Below the pieces are notes generated by a model. The model had not been told where the DNA came from. It searched no databases and worked only from the letters and a program-made list of their open reading frames with translations. Below are positions 1-8,699 of a stretch of DNA of 50,149 bases, piece by piece. Positions within the stretch are counted from its first letter, which is position 1. Each line of letters begins with the position of its first letter. A program made the position numbers and the translations under genes. This DNA comes from an uncultured Bacteroidaceae bacterium (GTDB lineage Bacteria; Bacteroidota; Bacteroidia; Bacteroidales; Bacteroidaceae). The stretch is from contig CALUJO010000015.1 in the NCBI GenBank assembly GCA_944320965.1, positions 1 to 50,149 of the forward strand. The letters are read 5' to 3'.

Positions 1-32
1 CAAAGCCTCGGCTTGGGAAAGTCGGGGCTTTG
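1..32 (+). terminator. Stem-loop at the left edge, probably 3' end of an upstream transcript
   Basis: CAAAGCCTCGGC (1-12) can pair with GTCGGGGCTTTG (21-32) if two G-U pairs are allowed, with an 8-nt loop. No T-run follows directly, but a second hairpin with a T-run starts at 37. The gene that it belongs to lies left of the window, so its role is inferred only. Confidence 0.35.
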
Positions 33-36
33 TCAT

Positions 37-77
37 AAAAAAAGAGGGTATGCATTTTGACACACCCTCTTTTTTGT
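37..77. terminator. Probable bidirectional intrinsic terminator
   Basis: AAAAAAGAGGGT...TG (about 38-52) pairs with CACACCCTCTTTTTT (61-75) with one mismatch and an 8-nt loop. It is flanked by an A-run on the left and a T-run on the right, so it would terminate a transcript entering from the left. Confidence 0.7.
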
Positions 78-198
78 ATCATAGTTTTGTTTAATACGCT
101 TTGGAAATAAAAGTCTGTATAAAATATTTATTTTAATCTTGTAATATTGCTATTTCCCATAATACGAAGTTTTGTGGCAAATATACTTAATAAGACAT

Positions 199-215
199 TA
201 AATGTTAAACATTTA
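199..215. promoter_or_regulatory. 17-bp perfect palindrome, putative operator upstream of the exporter operon
   Basis: TAAATGTTAAACATTTA is an inverted repeat of 8 bp around a single central base. It lies about 78 bp upstream of the -7 element of the first exporter operon, where a dimeric regulator could bind. No cognate regulator is adjacent, so this is an inference from symmetry alone. Confidence 0.35.
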
Positions 216-292
216 TATAAAACGAGTATGAAATAGATACTTTCGGAACATAAATTCCCTTTATGGGGAATAATATGTAAATTTATATGCTT

Positions 293-300
293 TAATTTTG
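293..300 (+). promoter_or_regulatory. -7 promoter element of the exporter operon
   Basis: TAATTTTG matches the Bacteroidota -7 consensus TAnnTTTG. No TTTG sits 19-21 nt upstream, so the -33 half is weak. Transcription starting near 305-307 rules out the in-frame TTG at 298 as a start and supports the ATG at 367. Confidence 0.55.
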
Positions 301-366
301 CTTTTGAATTTATACGATATCACATTCTTTTTTATGAATGATTTGATGAACTTAAATTATGGCTTT

Positions 367-1623
367 ATGAAAAAGATATTTGTAGGGTTATGTTTCCTTG
401 TGTGTTCGGTTTCTGCTTTTTCACAGGTAAGACTTGAAGACTGTCTTGAAAAGACAAAGGCAAATTATCCTTTGGTGAAACAATATGACCTGATTGAAAA
501 GTCTGCCGAGTATTCAATACAGAATGCAACCCGCAATTACATTCCCCAGTTGAATGTTTCCGGAAAGGCAAGTTACCAGAGTGAAGCAACAACAATGCCC
601 TTCAGTGTGCCCGGAATAGGGCAGATTGCTTTGCCGAAAGACCAGTATCAGGTTGTTGCCGAGGTACAGCAGATTATATGGGACGGTGGAAACGTAAAGG
701 CTGCAAAAGACCTTGTCCGTGCAAATACCGAACAGGCAATCCAGCAGGTAAACACCAACATGTATGCATTGAATGAAAAGGTTAACCAGATATTCTTCGG
801 AATTCTTATGCTTGACTGCCAGATTGAGCAGAATAAGATTCTGAGAGAGAATCTTGAACGGAACCTTTCTGTTGTGGAATCATGCTTTACTAACGGAACA
901 GCAATGCAGGCGGATGTTGATGCCGTCAAAGTAGAACTTCTGAATGCCGAACAGCAGAACATAAAGATGCAGTATGCCCGTAAGTCATATATTGATATGC
1001 TTTCTCTGTTTACCGGAGAAAAATATACGGGAGAGGAGACTTTTGAAGTTCCGCAGGTTGTTGACCGGCCGGATATTATGCTTAATAACCGACCAGAATT
1101 GCAGCTTTTCACTGCAAGAGAAAATACACTTAATACGCGGGAGAAGTCAATTTATTCGGGATTCATGCCTCAATTCGGTATTTTTCTGCAAGGCGGATAC
1201 GGTAATCCGGGACTTGATATGTTTAAGGACGAGTTCAGACCTTTCTATATTGCCGGTGTGCGGTTCTCATGGAACTTCGGCAAACTGTATACCTTAAAGA
1301 ATGACAAACGTGATATATCTACGAACCGTTTGCTTATTGATGCAGAACGTAGTGCTTTCCTTTTGAATACACGTATACAGGCGGCTGGTGAAGACCGTAA
1401 TATTGACGCACTGAAGGAGCAGATAAGGAAGGATGAAGAGATTGTAGCCTTGCGTACAAGGATACGTCAGGCGGCAGAAGCGGAGCATACTAACGGAACA
1501 ATGTCTGTAACCGACATGCTTTCCGAGATAAATAAGGAATATATTGCCCGTATAACTCTTGAATGCCGTAAGATAGAACTTGTTATGTCCGTTTATAAAT
1601 TGAAGAATACATTGAACAGTTAA
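367..1623 (+). CDS. TolC-family outer membrane efflux channel
   Basis: This is the outer-membrane exit duct of the exporter encoded by this operon. The 418-residue product starts MKKIFVGLCFLVCSVSAFSQ, a clear type I signal peptide with likely cleavage after AFSQ or near it. The rest has the alternating coiled-coil and amphipathic pattern of OEP/TolC proteins: a 'LEDCLEKTKANYPLVKQYDL' opening (the usual first helix), a long glutamine- and glutamate-rich helix around residues 100-200, and a second copy of the fold from about 230. The in-frame TTG at 298 was rejected because it overlaps the -7 element and would put 23 residues before the signal peptide. The lipoprotein fusion gene follows after 21 bp. 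Homologues number in the hundreds per family, so the specific substrate cannot be named. Confidence 0.9.
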   Translation: MKKIFVGLCFLVCSVSAFSQVRLEDCLEKTKANYPLVKQYDLIEKSAEYSIQNATRNYIPQLNVSGKASYQSEATTMPFSVPGIGQIALPKDQYQVVAEVQQIIWDGGNVKAAKDLVRANTEQAIQQVNTNMYALNEKVNQIFFGILMLDCQIEQNKILRENLERNLSVVESCFTNGTAMQADVDAVKVELLNAEQQNIKMQYARKSYIDMLSLFTGEKYTGEETFEVPQVVDRPDIMLNNRPELQLFTARENTLNTREKSIYSGFMPQFGIFLQGGYGNPGLDMFKDEFRPFYIAGVRFSWNFGKLYTLKNDKRDISTNRLLIDAERSAFLLNTRIQAAGEDRNIDALKEQIRKDEEIVALRTRIRQAAEAEHTNGTMSVTDMLSEINKEYIARITLECRKIELVMSVYKLKNTLNS

Positions 1624-1644
1624 TATAAAAATATCAGTCAGAAT

Positions 1645-2544
1645 ATGAAAAATACCGTTTATTCATTTATCGTTTTGCTTGCCGTTTCTTTTGTTGTTTC
1701 ATGTTCCGGCAATAGCGGAAAGAAGTTTGCAACGGGAACTTTTGAAGCAACCGAAGTTGTTGTTTCAGCGGAAGCAAGCGGTCGTCTGTTGTCTTTTGAT
1801 ATTGAAGAAGGCGATAGGGTAAAAGCCGGAAATGTGATAGGAATTATAGATACTACCCAGCTTTATTTAAAGAAACTGCAGCTTGAGGCAAGCCTTAGGT
1901 CGCTGACAAGCAGTAAAAGTGATGTTTACAAGCAGATTGCCGTGATAAAGAAACAGATAGAGACAGCCGAGCGTGAAGAGAAACGTGTGGAAAGTCTTCT
2001 TGAAGCAGGTGCGGCAACGCAGAAACAGATGGATGATATACGTTCACAGGTTGAATTGTTGAGAAACCAGCTTGTTGCACAGCAGTCAACACTGTCAAAT
2101 GCGAACAGCAGCATCGACGGACAGTCGGCGTCAGTAAACATACAGATACTTCAAATAGAGGATATGCTTGACAGGAGCAGAATAGTTTCTCCAATCGATG
2201 GAGTAGTGTTGGGCAAATATCTTGAAAAAGGCGAACTTGCAGCGCAGGGACGTCCATTGTTTAAGGTTGCCGATATGGATAAGGTTTACATGCGCGCCTA
2301 TCTTACATCCGTACAGCTTGCAGATATCAAAATAGGTGATGAAGTAAAGGTCTTTGCCGATTTCGGCTCGGACGAGCGTAGGGAATACAAGGGCACCGTG
2401 ACATGGATTTCAAGTCAGTCGGAGTTTACACCCAAAACTATATTGACAGACGACGAGCGTGCAAATCTTGTATATGCGGTAAAGGTAATGATACCTAACG
2501 ACGGATATATCAAGCTTGGTATGTATGGTGAAATGGAATGGTAA
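1645..2544 (+). CDS. HlyD/YbhG-like periplasmic membrane fusion lipoprotein
   Basis: This adaptor would bridge the inner-membrane ABC-2 permeases and the TolC-like channel. The 299-residue product begins with a lipoprotein signal peptide with lipobox VVSC and Cys20 as the lipidated residue. Residues about 40-75 form the first half of a biotinyl-lipoyl domain (ASGRLLSFDIEEGDRVKAG), residues about 80-170 a coiled-coil hairpin, and 'SRIVSPIDGVVLGKYLEKGE' (about 180-200) the second lipoyl half, followed by a beta-barrel domain. This order is typical of HlyD/YbhG proteins (usual length 300-350). It lies 21 bp after the channel gene and overlaps the ATPase gene, which fixes it in the same operon. 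Confidence 0.88.
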   Translation: MKNTVYSFIVLLAVSFVVSCSGNSGKKFATGTFEATEVVVSAEASGRLLSFDIEEGDRVKAGNVIGIIDTTQLYLKKLQLEASLRSLTSSKSDVYKQIAVIKKQIETAEREEKRVESLLEAGAATQKQMDDIRSQVELLRNQLVAQQSTLSNANSSIDGQSASVNIQILQIEDMLDRSRIVSPIDGVVLGKYLEKGELAAQGRPLFKVADMDKVYMRAYLTSVQLADIKIGDEVKVFADFGSDERREYKGTVTWISSQSEFTPKTILTDDERANLVYAVKVMIPNDGYIKLGMYGEMEW

Positions 2545-4001
2545 TGGATACAATTGTTACAGCCGAACATATTGAGAAAAACTATAAGGGAATCCGTGCG
2601 CTGAAAGGCGTTTCATTCAGCGTGAACCGTGGTGAAATGTTTGGTATAATAGGTCCTGACGGTGCGGGAAAGACAACACTTTTCCGTATCCTTACCACTT
2701 TGGTTTTGCCGGACAGCGGACATGTGAAGATTGACGGATATGATACGGTGCATGATTATGCCGCAATACGTCAGTTTGTTGGCTATATGCCCGGCCGTTT
2801 TTCCCTTTATCAGGATTTGAGCGTAGAGGAAAACCTGCACTTCTATGCAACTCTGTTCGGAATGAGCGTAAAGGATAACTACGCTACAATCAAGGATATA
2901 TATTCACAGATAGAACCGTTTCGCAAGCGTAGGGCAGGGGCCTTGTCGGGAGGTATGAAACAGAAACTGGCGCTTAGCTGTTCGCTTATACACAAACCCC
3001 GTATACTTTTCCTTGATGAACCTACTACGGGTGTTGACCCTGTTTCCCGTAAAGAATTCTGGGACATCCTTTCCGGATTGAAGAAAGAAGGTATGACAAT
3101 TATTGCGTCAACACCTATTATGGATGAGGCTTTGAAGTTTGACCGTGTCGCCTTTATCCATGATGGCGAAATAAAAGGTATAGGAAAGCCTGCCGATATA
3201 ATAGAACAGTTCAAGTCAATATTGGCGCCCGATAAGATTGACCGTCCGCCGGTTGCAGTGTCACCTGAAAAAGCTATAACTGTAAAGAACCTGACAAAGA
3301 AGTTCGGCAATTTCACTGCAGTCAATTCCATATCATTTGAAGTCTCAAAAGGGGAAATTTTCGGATTCCTTGGGGCTAACGGTGCGGGAAAGACAACCGC
3401 AATGCGAATGTTGTGCGGTTTGAGCAAGCCTACATCCGGCAGTGCAACGGTTGCCGGATATGATGTAATAGAAAATCCCGAAATGGTGAAGAAACGCATA
3501 GGCTACATGAGCCAGAAGTTTTCTTTGTATAATGACTTGAGCGTTGCCGACAATATACGTCTGTTTGCTGGGATTTACGGAGTCAACGACAGGCTTATAG
3601 CTTCAAAGACGGATGAGATGCTTGAACGCATCGGACTTTCGGATCAGAAAAATACCATGGTCTGCGATTTGCCTTTAGGATGGAAGCAAAGACTTGCCTT
3701 TTCAATCTCAATAGTACACGAACCAGAGATTGTGTTCCTTGATGAACCTACCGGCGGTGTTGATCCTGCAACGCGAAAACAGTTCTGGGAACTTATATAT
3801 GATGCGTCCGAACGCGGCATTACTATATTTGTTACGACGCATTATATGGATGAGGCTGAATATTGTGACCGTATATCTATGATGGTTGACGGAGAGATAA
3901 AGGCGCTTGATACGGTGCCTGAACTTAAGAAAAAGTATAATGCTGCCGATATGGACGAGGTGTTCCGCAAACTGGCTCGCGGGGCTTTGAGGACGGAATA
4001 A
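2538..4001 (+). CDS. ABC transporter with two fused ATPase domains, YbhF-like
   Basis: One polypeptide of 487 residues carries both nucleotide-binding domains of the exporter. Domain 1 has Walker A GPDGAGKTT (residues 39-47), signature LSGGM (about 136-140) and Walker B LFLDEP (about 157-162). Domain 2 has Walker A GANGAGKTT (about 279-287) and Walker B VFLDEPTGGVDP, but its signature reads LPLGWKQR instead of LSGGQ. The GPDGAGKTT and LPLG(W/F)KQR pair is the pattern known in Escherichia coli YbhF. Two starts are possible: ATG 2538, overlapping the upstream gene by 7 bp, or ATG 2544, giving a TAATG stop-start overlap; both imply translational coupling. Two permease genes follow. Confidence 0.92.
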   Translation: MVMDTIVTAEHIEKNYKGIRALKGVSFSVNRGEMFGIIGPDGAGKTTLFRILTTLVLPDSGHVKIDGYDTVHDYAAIRQFVGYMPGRFSLYQDLSVEENLHFYATLFGMSVKDNYATIKDIYSQIEPFRKRRAGALSGGMKQKLALSCSLIHKPRILFLDEPTTGVDPVSRKEFWDILSGLKKEGMTIIASTPIMDEALKFDRVAFIHDGEIKGIGKPADIIEQFKSILAPDKIDRPPVAVSPEKAITVKNLTKKFGNFTAVNSISFEVSKGEIFGFLGANGAGKTTAMRMLCGLSKPTSGSATVAGYDVIENPEMVKKRIGYMSQKFSLYNDLSVADNIRLFAGIYGVNDRLIASKTDEMLERIGLSDQKNTMVCDLPLGWKQRLAFSISIVHEPEIVFLDEPTGGVDPATRKQFWELIYDASERGITIFVTTHYMDEAEYCDRISMMVDGEIKALDTVPELKKKYNAADMDEVFRKLARGALRTE

Positions 4002-4016
4002 TGAATAAAGACTGTT

Positions 4017-5120
4017 ATGAAGAGATTTCTTGAATTTATAAGAAAAGAGTTTTACCATATATTGAGGGACAAGCGTACCATGCTTATTCTTCTTGGTATT
4101 CCTATAGCCCAGATAATCCTTTTTGGATTTGCCATTTCAACAGAGGTGAAGGATGTGCGTGTTGCAGTGTTTGTTCCCGAAATGGACAATACTGTGCGCC
4201 GTCTTGTTAATGATGTCGATGCAAGCGAGTATTTCATAGTCTCGTCTGTTGAAACGACTTATCGTGATCTTGACAAGGTGTTCGATGAGGGAAGTGCTGA
4301 TGTAGCCCTTCTTTTCCCGTCAGGGTTTGAAGCAAGTCTTTTACGCGGTGAACAGACTATACAGATTGTTGTGGATGCTGTCGAACCTAATGCCGCACTT
4401 GCAAGGAGCAATTACCTGTCTTCCGTTCTTTCAACATCATTGATGCAGCTTTCGCCCGGTGCCGTTCAGACTGGTATGCCGGATGTGAAAATCCGTATGC
4501 TGTATAATCCTCAGATGAAAAGCGCGTTCAATTTCGTTCCAGGCGTCATGGGACTTATACTTATGCTTATATGTGCCATGATGACTTCCATATCAATTGT
4601 GAGAGAGAAAGAGACCGGAACTATGGAAGTTTTGCTTGTTTCTCCTGTAAACACTTTTATGATGATAATAGCCAAGGCTATACCTTATTTCATCCTTTCG
4701 GTCGTGAATCTTATAACGATACTTGTACTTTCGGTAACATTGCTTCAGGTTCCCGTAAACGGAAGTCTGTTCCTGCTTTTCGGTATTTCGTTTCTTTTCA
4801 TATTTGTGGCATTGTCGCTCGGAATGCTTATTTCGTGCATCGCTACAACCCAGGTTGCAGCAATGCTTCTGTCCGGTATGGTGCTTATGATGCCTACAAT
4901 GCTTTTGTCCGGCATGATATTCTCGCTTGACAGTATCCCGGCCATATTACAGTATATTTCATACATACTTCCAGCCAGATGGTACATTGAGGCTGTCCGT
5001 CGTATAATGATTGAAGGAGGAGGATTTATGTCTGTTGCCGATGACTTTGCCGTACTTGCGGTAATGGCTGTGGTACTTACAGGTGCCAGTGCCATGCTTT
5101 TGAAAAAACGTCTTGAATAG
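4017..5120 (+). CDS. ABC-2 type permease, YbhS-like
   Basis: First membrane subunit of the exporter, 367 residues. There is one N-terminal membrane helix (about 22-40, after KEFYHILRDKRTM), a large extracytoplasmic region of about 130 residues starting STEVKDVRVAVF, and then five hydrophobic helices from about residue 175 to the C-terminus. The cytoplasmic motif 'VREKETGTMEVLLVSPV' after the second helix is the hallmark of ABC-2 permeases (ABC2_membrane_3). It starts 15 bp after the ATPase gene and is paired with a related permease downstream, so the two probably form a heterodimer. The substrate is unknown; E. coli relatives have been linked to drug and cation export. Confidence 0.9.
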   Translation: MKRFLEFIRKEFYHILRDKRTMLILLGIPIAQIILFGFAISTEVKDVRVAVFVPEMDNTVRRLVNDVDASEYFIVSSVETTYRDLDKVFDEGSADVALLFPSGFEASLLRGEQTIQIVVDAVEPNAALARSNYLSSVLSTSLMQLSPGAVQTGMPDVKIRMLYNPQMKSAFNFVPGVMGLILMLICAMMTSISIVREKETGTMEVLLVSPVNTFMMIIAKAIPYFILSVVNLITILVLSVTLLQVPVNGSLFLLFGISFLFIFVALSLGMLISCIATTQVAAMLLSGMVLMMPTMLLSGMIFSLDSIPAILQYISYILPARWYIEAVRRIMIEGGGFMSVADDFAVLAVMAVVLTGASAMLLKKRLE

Positions 5121-5130
5121 AAGAGGAGGT
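5121..5130 (+). promoter_or_regulatory. Strong Shine-Dalgarno sequence
   Basis: AAGAGGAGGT lies 4 nt before the ATG at 5135. Most genes in this window lack any purine-rich ribosome site, so this near-perfect one stands out. It fixes the start of the second permease and may raise its translation to match the first permease. Confidence 0.6.
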
Positions 5131-5134
5131 CATT

Positions 5135-6193
5135 ATGCTGAAATATTTGTTGCAGAAAGAGTTTAAGCAGATAAGGCACAGCAAGTTCATGCCGAAACTG
5201 ATACTTATATTTCCATGTATGCTGTTGCTGTTCATGCCTTGGGCTGCTACAATGGAAGTATCCAATATAAAGATTGATGTTGTTGATGCCGACAGATCCG
5301 TTGAGTCACGCCGGCTTATTGACAAAATTGCCGCGTCAGAATATTTTATACTTAAGGATGTGAACTGTTCCCCGTCAAAAGCAATGCAGGATGTCGGTTA
5401 TGGAAAGGCTGATATAATTCTTGAAATACCCGACGGTTATGGCGAAAAGATTGTTATGGGGGAATGCCCTCAACTTCAGATTTCAGCAAATGCTGTTGAC
5501 GGTATGAAAGGCTCTTTGGGAGCTTCCTACCTGACAAGTATCATAAGCGGCTACGACAGCGGAATGTCCGTAATATATAAATACAATCCGTATCTGGACT
5601 ATAAGAAATACATGATACCGGCTCTTATGGCTATGATTGTGGTTCTTATATGCGGGTTTATGCCATGTCTTAATATCGTAAGCGAGAAAGAGGTCGGAAC
5701 CATTGAGCAGATGAATGTAAGTCCGGTGAGCCGTGTCGTTTTTACAGTATCAAAGCTTTTGCCTTACTGGATAATAGGTGTGATAGTAATTACCATAGGG
5801 GTTGTGATTGCCAAACTTGTTTATGACATGTCCCCTGTGGGAAATCTTTTGAATATATACATCGCCAGTATAATATTCATAATGGTAATGTCGGGTATGG
5901 GACTTGTCATCTCAAACTATTCGGCAACAATGCAACAGTCAATGTTTGTAATGTTCTTCTTTATTCTTGTACTTGTCCTGATGAGCGGACTTTTCACTCC
6001 GGTATCAAGTATGCCAAAGTGGGCTCAGCTCCTGACATACCTTAATCCTTTCAGATACTATATGGAAATGATGCGAATGGTTTACCTGAAAGGCACTGAG
6101 CTTGTATTTATGTGGAAGCACATTCTTGTGCTTATAGGTTTTGCCATATGTTTCTATGCCTGGGCAGTCCTTAGCTACAGGAAAGTTGAGTAA
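5135..6193 (+). CDS. ABC-2 type permease, YbhR-like
   Basis: Second membrane subunit of the exporter, 352 residues, paralogous to the preceding gene. It has the same plan: N-terminal helix after KEFKQIRHSKFMPK, an extracytoplasmic domain of about 140 residues (SNIKIDVVDADRSVESRRL...), and five helices from about residue 165. The ABC-2 motif reads 'VSEKEVGTIEQMNVSPVSR'. The gene follows 14 bp after the previous one and is the last of the operon, since the next gene is 233 bp away with no clear terminator in between. Start chosen by the Shine-Dalgarno sequence at 5121-5130. Confidence 0.9.
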   Translation: MLKYLLQKEFKQIRHSKFMPKLILIFPCMLLLFMPWAATMEVSNIKIDVVDADRSVESRRLIDKIAASEYFILKDVNCSPSKAMQDVGYGKADIILEIPDGYGEKIVMGECPQLQISANAVDGMKGSLGASYLTSIISGYDSGMSVIYKYNPYLDYKKYMIPALMAMIVVLICGFMPCLNIVSEKEVGTIEQMNVSPVSRVVFTVSKLLPYWIIGVIVITIGVVIAKLVYDMSPVGNLLNIYIASIIFIMVMSGMGLVISNYSATMQQSMFVMFFFILVLVLMSGLFTPVSSMPKWAQLLTYLNPFRYYMEMMRMVYLKGTELVFMWKHILVLIGFAICFYAWAVLSYRKVE

Positions 6194-6213
6194 ATTTATA
6201 ACTGCGGATGTCA

Positions 6214-6323
6214 TAAAACAAGTGTATTCTTTTATAAATGGACAATGCCTGCTGTTTTGTTGGTTTTGAAAGAAAAGTTTTATAAATGCAATGCTTGTTT
6301 TTACAAAATGTTTATAATATTTG
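6214..6323 (+). repeat. Weak phased repeats and -7-like box upstream of the LRR gene
   Basis: TTTTATAAATG occurs exactly twice (6230-6240 and 6278-6288) and TTACAAAATG follows 22 bp later (6301-6310). This loosely resembles the 22-bp arrays elsewhere in the window, but the middle unit is poor. A TAATATTTG box (6315-6323, one base longer than the TAnnTTTG consensus) follows. I see nothing else in the 233-bp gap. Confidence 0.3.
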
Positions 6324-6426
6324 TAATATTATCTGGCATTTGGATTTTCATTGAATAATGTGTATTTGACGGTTGGGGTGGATGGTAATTCTTGTGCCAG
6401 TGTTTTCACCGTTAAATCTTTTGCTT

Positions 6427-7863
6427 ATGAAGAGAATTACTACGCTTCCAATGATTTTTGTTCTTAGTGCTCTTTTTGCAATGCAGTTGCCGGCACAGAC
6501 TTTTGATGAAGGCAATTTCCGGTATACAATTGTGTCCGAAAGTGAAAAAACAGTAAGTATAGCCCAAAGTGAGGTTCATTTGTCGGGTAATATAGAAATA
6601 CCGTCTGCCGTTAAATACAACGGGGTTGACTATCAGGTTATCGGACTTTCAGATTTTGCATTTGCCTATTGCAGTGATATCACTTCAGCCAGTTTGCCTA
6701 ACGGTATTGAATCTTTTGGCAAATATTCCTTTTGGGAATGCACAAGTCTGAAGACAGTAAATATTCCGTCCGGTGTTGAAACAATAGGTCCTGGTTCTTT
6801 TTGGCTTTGCAGTAAATTGCAGGAAGTTAACTTGCCTGCCAATCTTAAGATACTGGAAGAAAATTTATTCTATTCATGCAGTTCATTAAGGAATATTGTT
6901 ATTCCGGATGGTGTTGAGGAAATAAGGGATTTTGCTTTCAAGGATTGCAGTCTGCTTGAAACAGACAAGATGCCTTCATCTTTGAAATCAATAGGCGAGT
7001 CTGCTTTCTTCGGTACTTCCATTACCAGCGCAATTCTTCCAGAAGGGGTTCTGAGTGTAGGTCCTATGGCTTTCTCCGGATGCGTAAATCTTTCAGAAAT
7101 ATATATCCCAGCCACCTTGTCAGAGTTTTATGGCAGTGCTTTAGCCGGATGTGAAGCTCTTGAAAGTATAGAGGTCAGCGTTGACAATAAAAATTATTCG
7201 TCAATTGACGGTGTACTGTTCAATAAAGACCAAACCGAGCTTATTATTTATCCGGGCAAGCATGGCAGTAAATACGAAGTGCCGTCATCTGTCGTTACCG
7301 TTGCTGACGGAGCATTTGAGAAGTGTGCAAGCATTACGGAGGTAGTGTTTAATGAAGGTGTTGAAACTATTGGAAAACGTGTTTTCTTTGGATGCAATGA
7401 ATTGAAAACTGTGGTATTGCCATCTTCCGTTAAGAGTATAGGATATGGCTTTCTTTATGATACCAATATGATGGAGTCTTTTGAGTGCCGGGCAGTAAAT
7501 CCTCCAGTATGTGATGATAACTGTTTTTATGGAATGTTTATGGAATCCTGCAAGCTGAAGGTCCCTGTCCAAAGTGTTGAAGATTATTCTTCATCACGTG
7601 AATGGCGCAAGTTTAATGATATTGAAGGGTGTGTCTATACTTCTTTAGACAATGTATCTGTAACAGAACCTTTGATTATAGCTGAAGACGGTTGCATTAT
7701 ATTGTATAATCTTGTTGATGGTATGTATGTCAATGTGTACGGACTGTCCGGAAAACTTTTGGACAGAGTATGTGCAACAGGAAATACCGTAAGACTTGAA
7801 CCGGGGGAAGATGTGGTTATCGTTGAATACGGAAACTACAGACTTAAAGTGATATTGGACTGA
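6427..7863 (+). CDS. Secreted BspA-like leucine-rich repeat protein with T9SS-type tail
   Basis: The 478-residue product opens with a signal peptide (MKRITTLPMIFVLSALFAMQLPAQ). Residues about 65-390 are tandem BspA-type LRRs (LRR_5) of about 23 residues, visible as recurring 'SVxLPxGVxSIGxxAFxxCxxL' units such as 'GVETIGPGSFWLCSKLQEVNLP'. Such repeats in Bacteroidota and Treponema mediate binding to host proteins or other bacteria. The last 60 residues (MYVNVYGLSGKLLDRV ... NYRLKVIL) fit the T9SS type A sorting domain pattern, with 'VYxLsGkll' and a terminal 'kvil' strand, so PorU/PorV encoded at 43-48 kb could process and export it. The in-frame start at 6373 was rejected because it precedes the signal peptide by 18 residues. 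Confidence 0.88.
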   Translation: MKRITTLPMIFVLSALFAMQLPAQTFDEGNFRYTIVSESEKTVSIAQSEVHLSGNIEIPSAVKYNGVDYQVIGLSDFAFAYCSDITSASLPNGIESFGKYSFWECTSLKTVNIPSGVETIGPGSFWLCSKLQEVNLPANLKILEENLFYSCSSLRNIVIPDGVEEIRDFAFKDCSLLETDKMPSSLKSIGESAFFGTSITSAILPEGVLSVGPMAFSGCVNLSEIYIPATLSEFYGSALAGCEALESIEVSVDNKNYSSIDGVLFNKDQTELIIYPGKHGSKYEVPSSVVTVADGAFEKCASITEVVFNEGVETIGKRVFFGCNELKTVVLPSSVKSIGYGFLYDTNMMESFECRAVNPPVCDDNCFYGMFMESCKLKVPVQSVEDYSSSREWRKFNDIEGCVYTSLDNVSVTEPLIIAEDGCIILYNLVDGMYVNVYGLSGKLLDRVCATGNTVRLEPGEDVVIVEYGNYRLKVILD

Positions 7864-7873
7864 TTTATTATTC

Positions 7874-8530
7874 TTAATCTTCTTCAATAAAAAGATATTC
7901 AACAAAATCGAACATAGACCATGATTCATTGTTTATCATGGTCTTGTTTTTTATATTGTTTTCCTTGGCAAACCGTTCGGGAGCAGGAACTATTCCATTT
8001 CCGGAAGATATACTCCATATATATTGGTTTATTTGTGGCTGATGCGGTAATTTATCGGCAACCTGTCCTCCGCCACGGGCTCCATAGCCGCCCACAAACC
8101 TTATATTCGGATATTTTTTGACTAACTCTGCCGTATATTTTCTGAACCATTTAAAGTAACTGTCCTTTTTCCATGGCAGTCGGCTGTTTTCAATCATTAT
8201 CCTTATCCATACATCTCCCTTGCTGTTCAGCCATTCGTATTCCTTTTCAAGATTCACGTCATACACAATCCTGCCGTGTGCCGCCTGTGCTTTCCCGTCT
8301 TTATCCGGTCGCACCCGGAAGTCGAACATTCTGACTCCGACAGCATACTGCTCCTGGATGTCAAGGCTCTGGCATCTGTTTCTTCTGTCAACAATCCTGT
8401 CATTCCCGTTTATGTTTTGGGCAAATGTCAGGCTGTTGTGCGAGGCAAGTTTTCCTTCTGCTATTGCCTGGGCATTTGTCGTAAGACAGAAAAATATAGC
8501 GAGTGCTGCAAATAGAAACATACTTTTCAT
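7874..8530 (-). CDS. PI-PLC X-domain-like phosphodiesterase, secreted
   Basis: The 218-residue product starts at the ATG whose complement ends at 8530 and has a signal peptide (MKSMFLFAALAIFFCLTTNAQA). It matches the catalytic X region of bacterial phosphatidylinositol-specific phospholipase C: 'ASHNSLT' carries the first catalytic His, 'VGVRMFDFRVR' the conserved Asp/Arg strand, and 'AAHGRI' the second His. The family would cleave phosphoinositides or glycosyl-phosphatidylinositol by a cyclic intermediate; the actual substrate is not predictable. It is shorter than the usual 300 residues, so the distal barrel strands may be reduced. It converges on the LRR gene with only 10 bp between the stops. 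Confidence 0.75.
   Translation of the reverse strand: MKSMFLFAALAIFFCLTTNAQAIAEGKLASHNSLTFAQNINGNDRIVDRRNRCQSLDIQEQYAVGVRMFDFRVRPDKDGKAQAAHGRIVYDVNLEKEYEWLNSKGDVWIRIMIENSRLPWKKDSYFKWFRKYTAELVKKYPNIRFVGGYGARGGGQVADKLPHQPQINQYIWSISSGNGIVPAPERFAKENNIKNKTMINNESWSMFDFVEYLFIEED
7916..7951 (+). terminator. Intrinsic terminator of the LRR gene, inside the convergent gene
   Basis: AGACCATGAT (7916-7925) and ATCATGGTCT (7935-7944) form a perfect 10-bp stem with a 9-nt loop, followed on the + strand by TGTTTTTT. It lies 53 bp after the LRR stop codon but within the coding sequence of the opposing PI-PLC-like gene. Confidence 0.65.
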
Positions 8531-8699
8531 CGGCAATATATCTGTTTGTGTTTTGTTTTGCAATATAGCTGTTTTTCTTTTTATGTTTTGTTATTCTTTT
8601 CTAAAAGAATCAATTTCGGACATTGGCTTGTATGTTTTTACTGGTTTGAAAATATTATAAATGGAATAAGATGCTCTATACCGATTGTCGCATTAGAAA

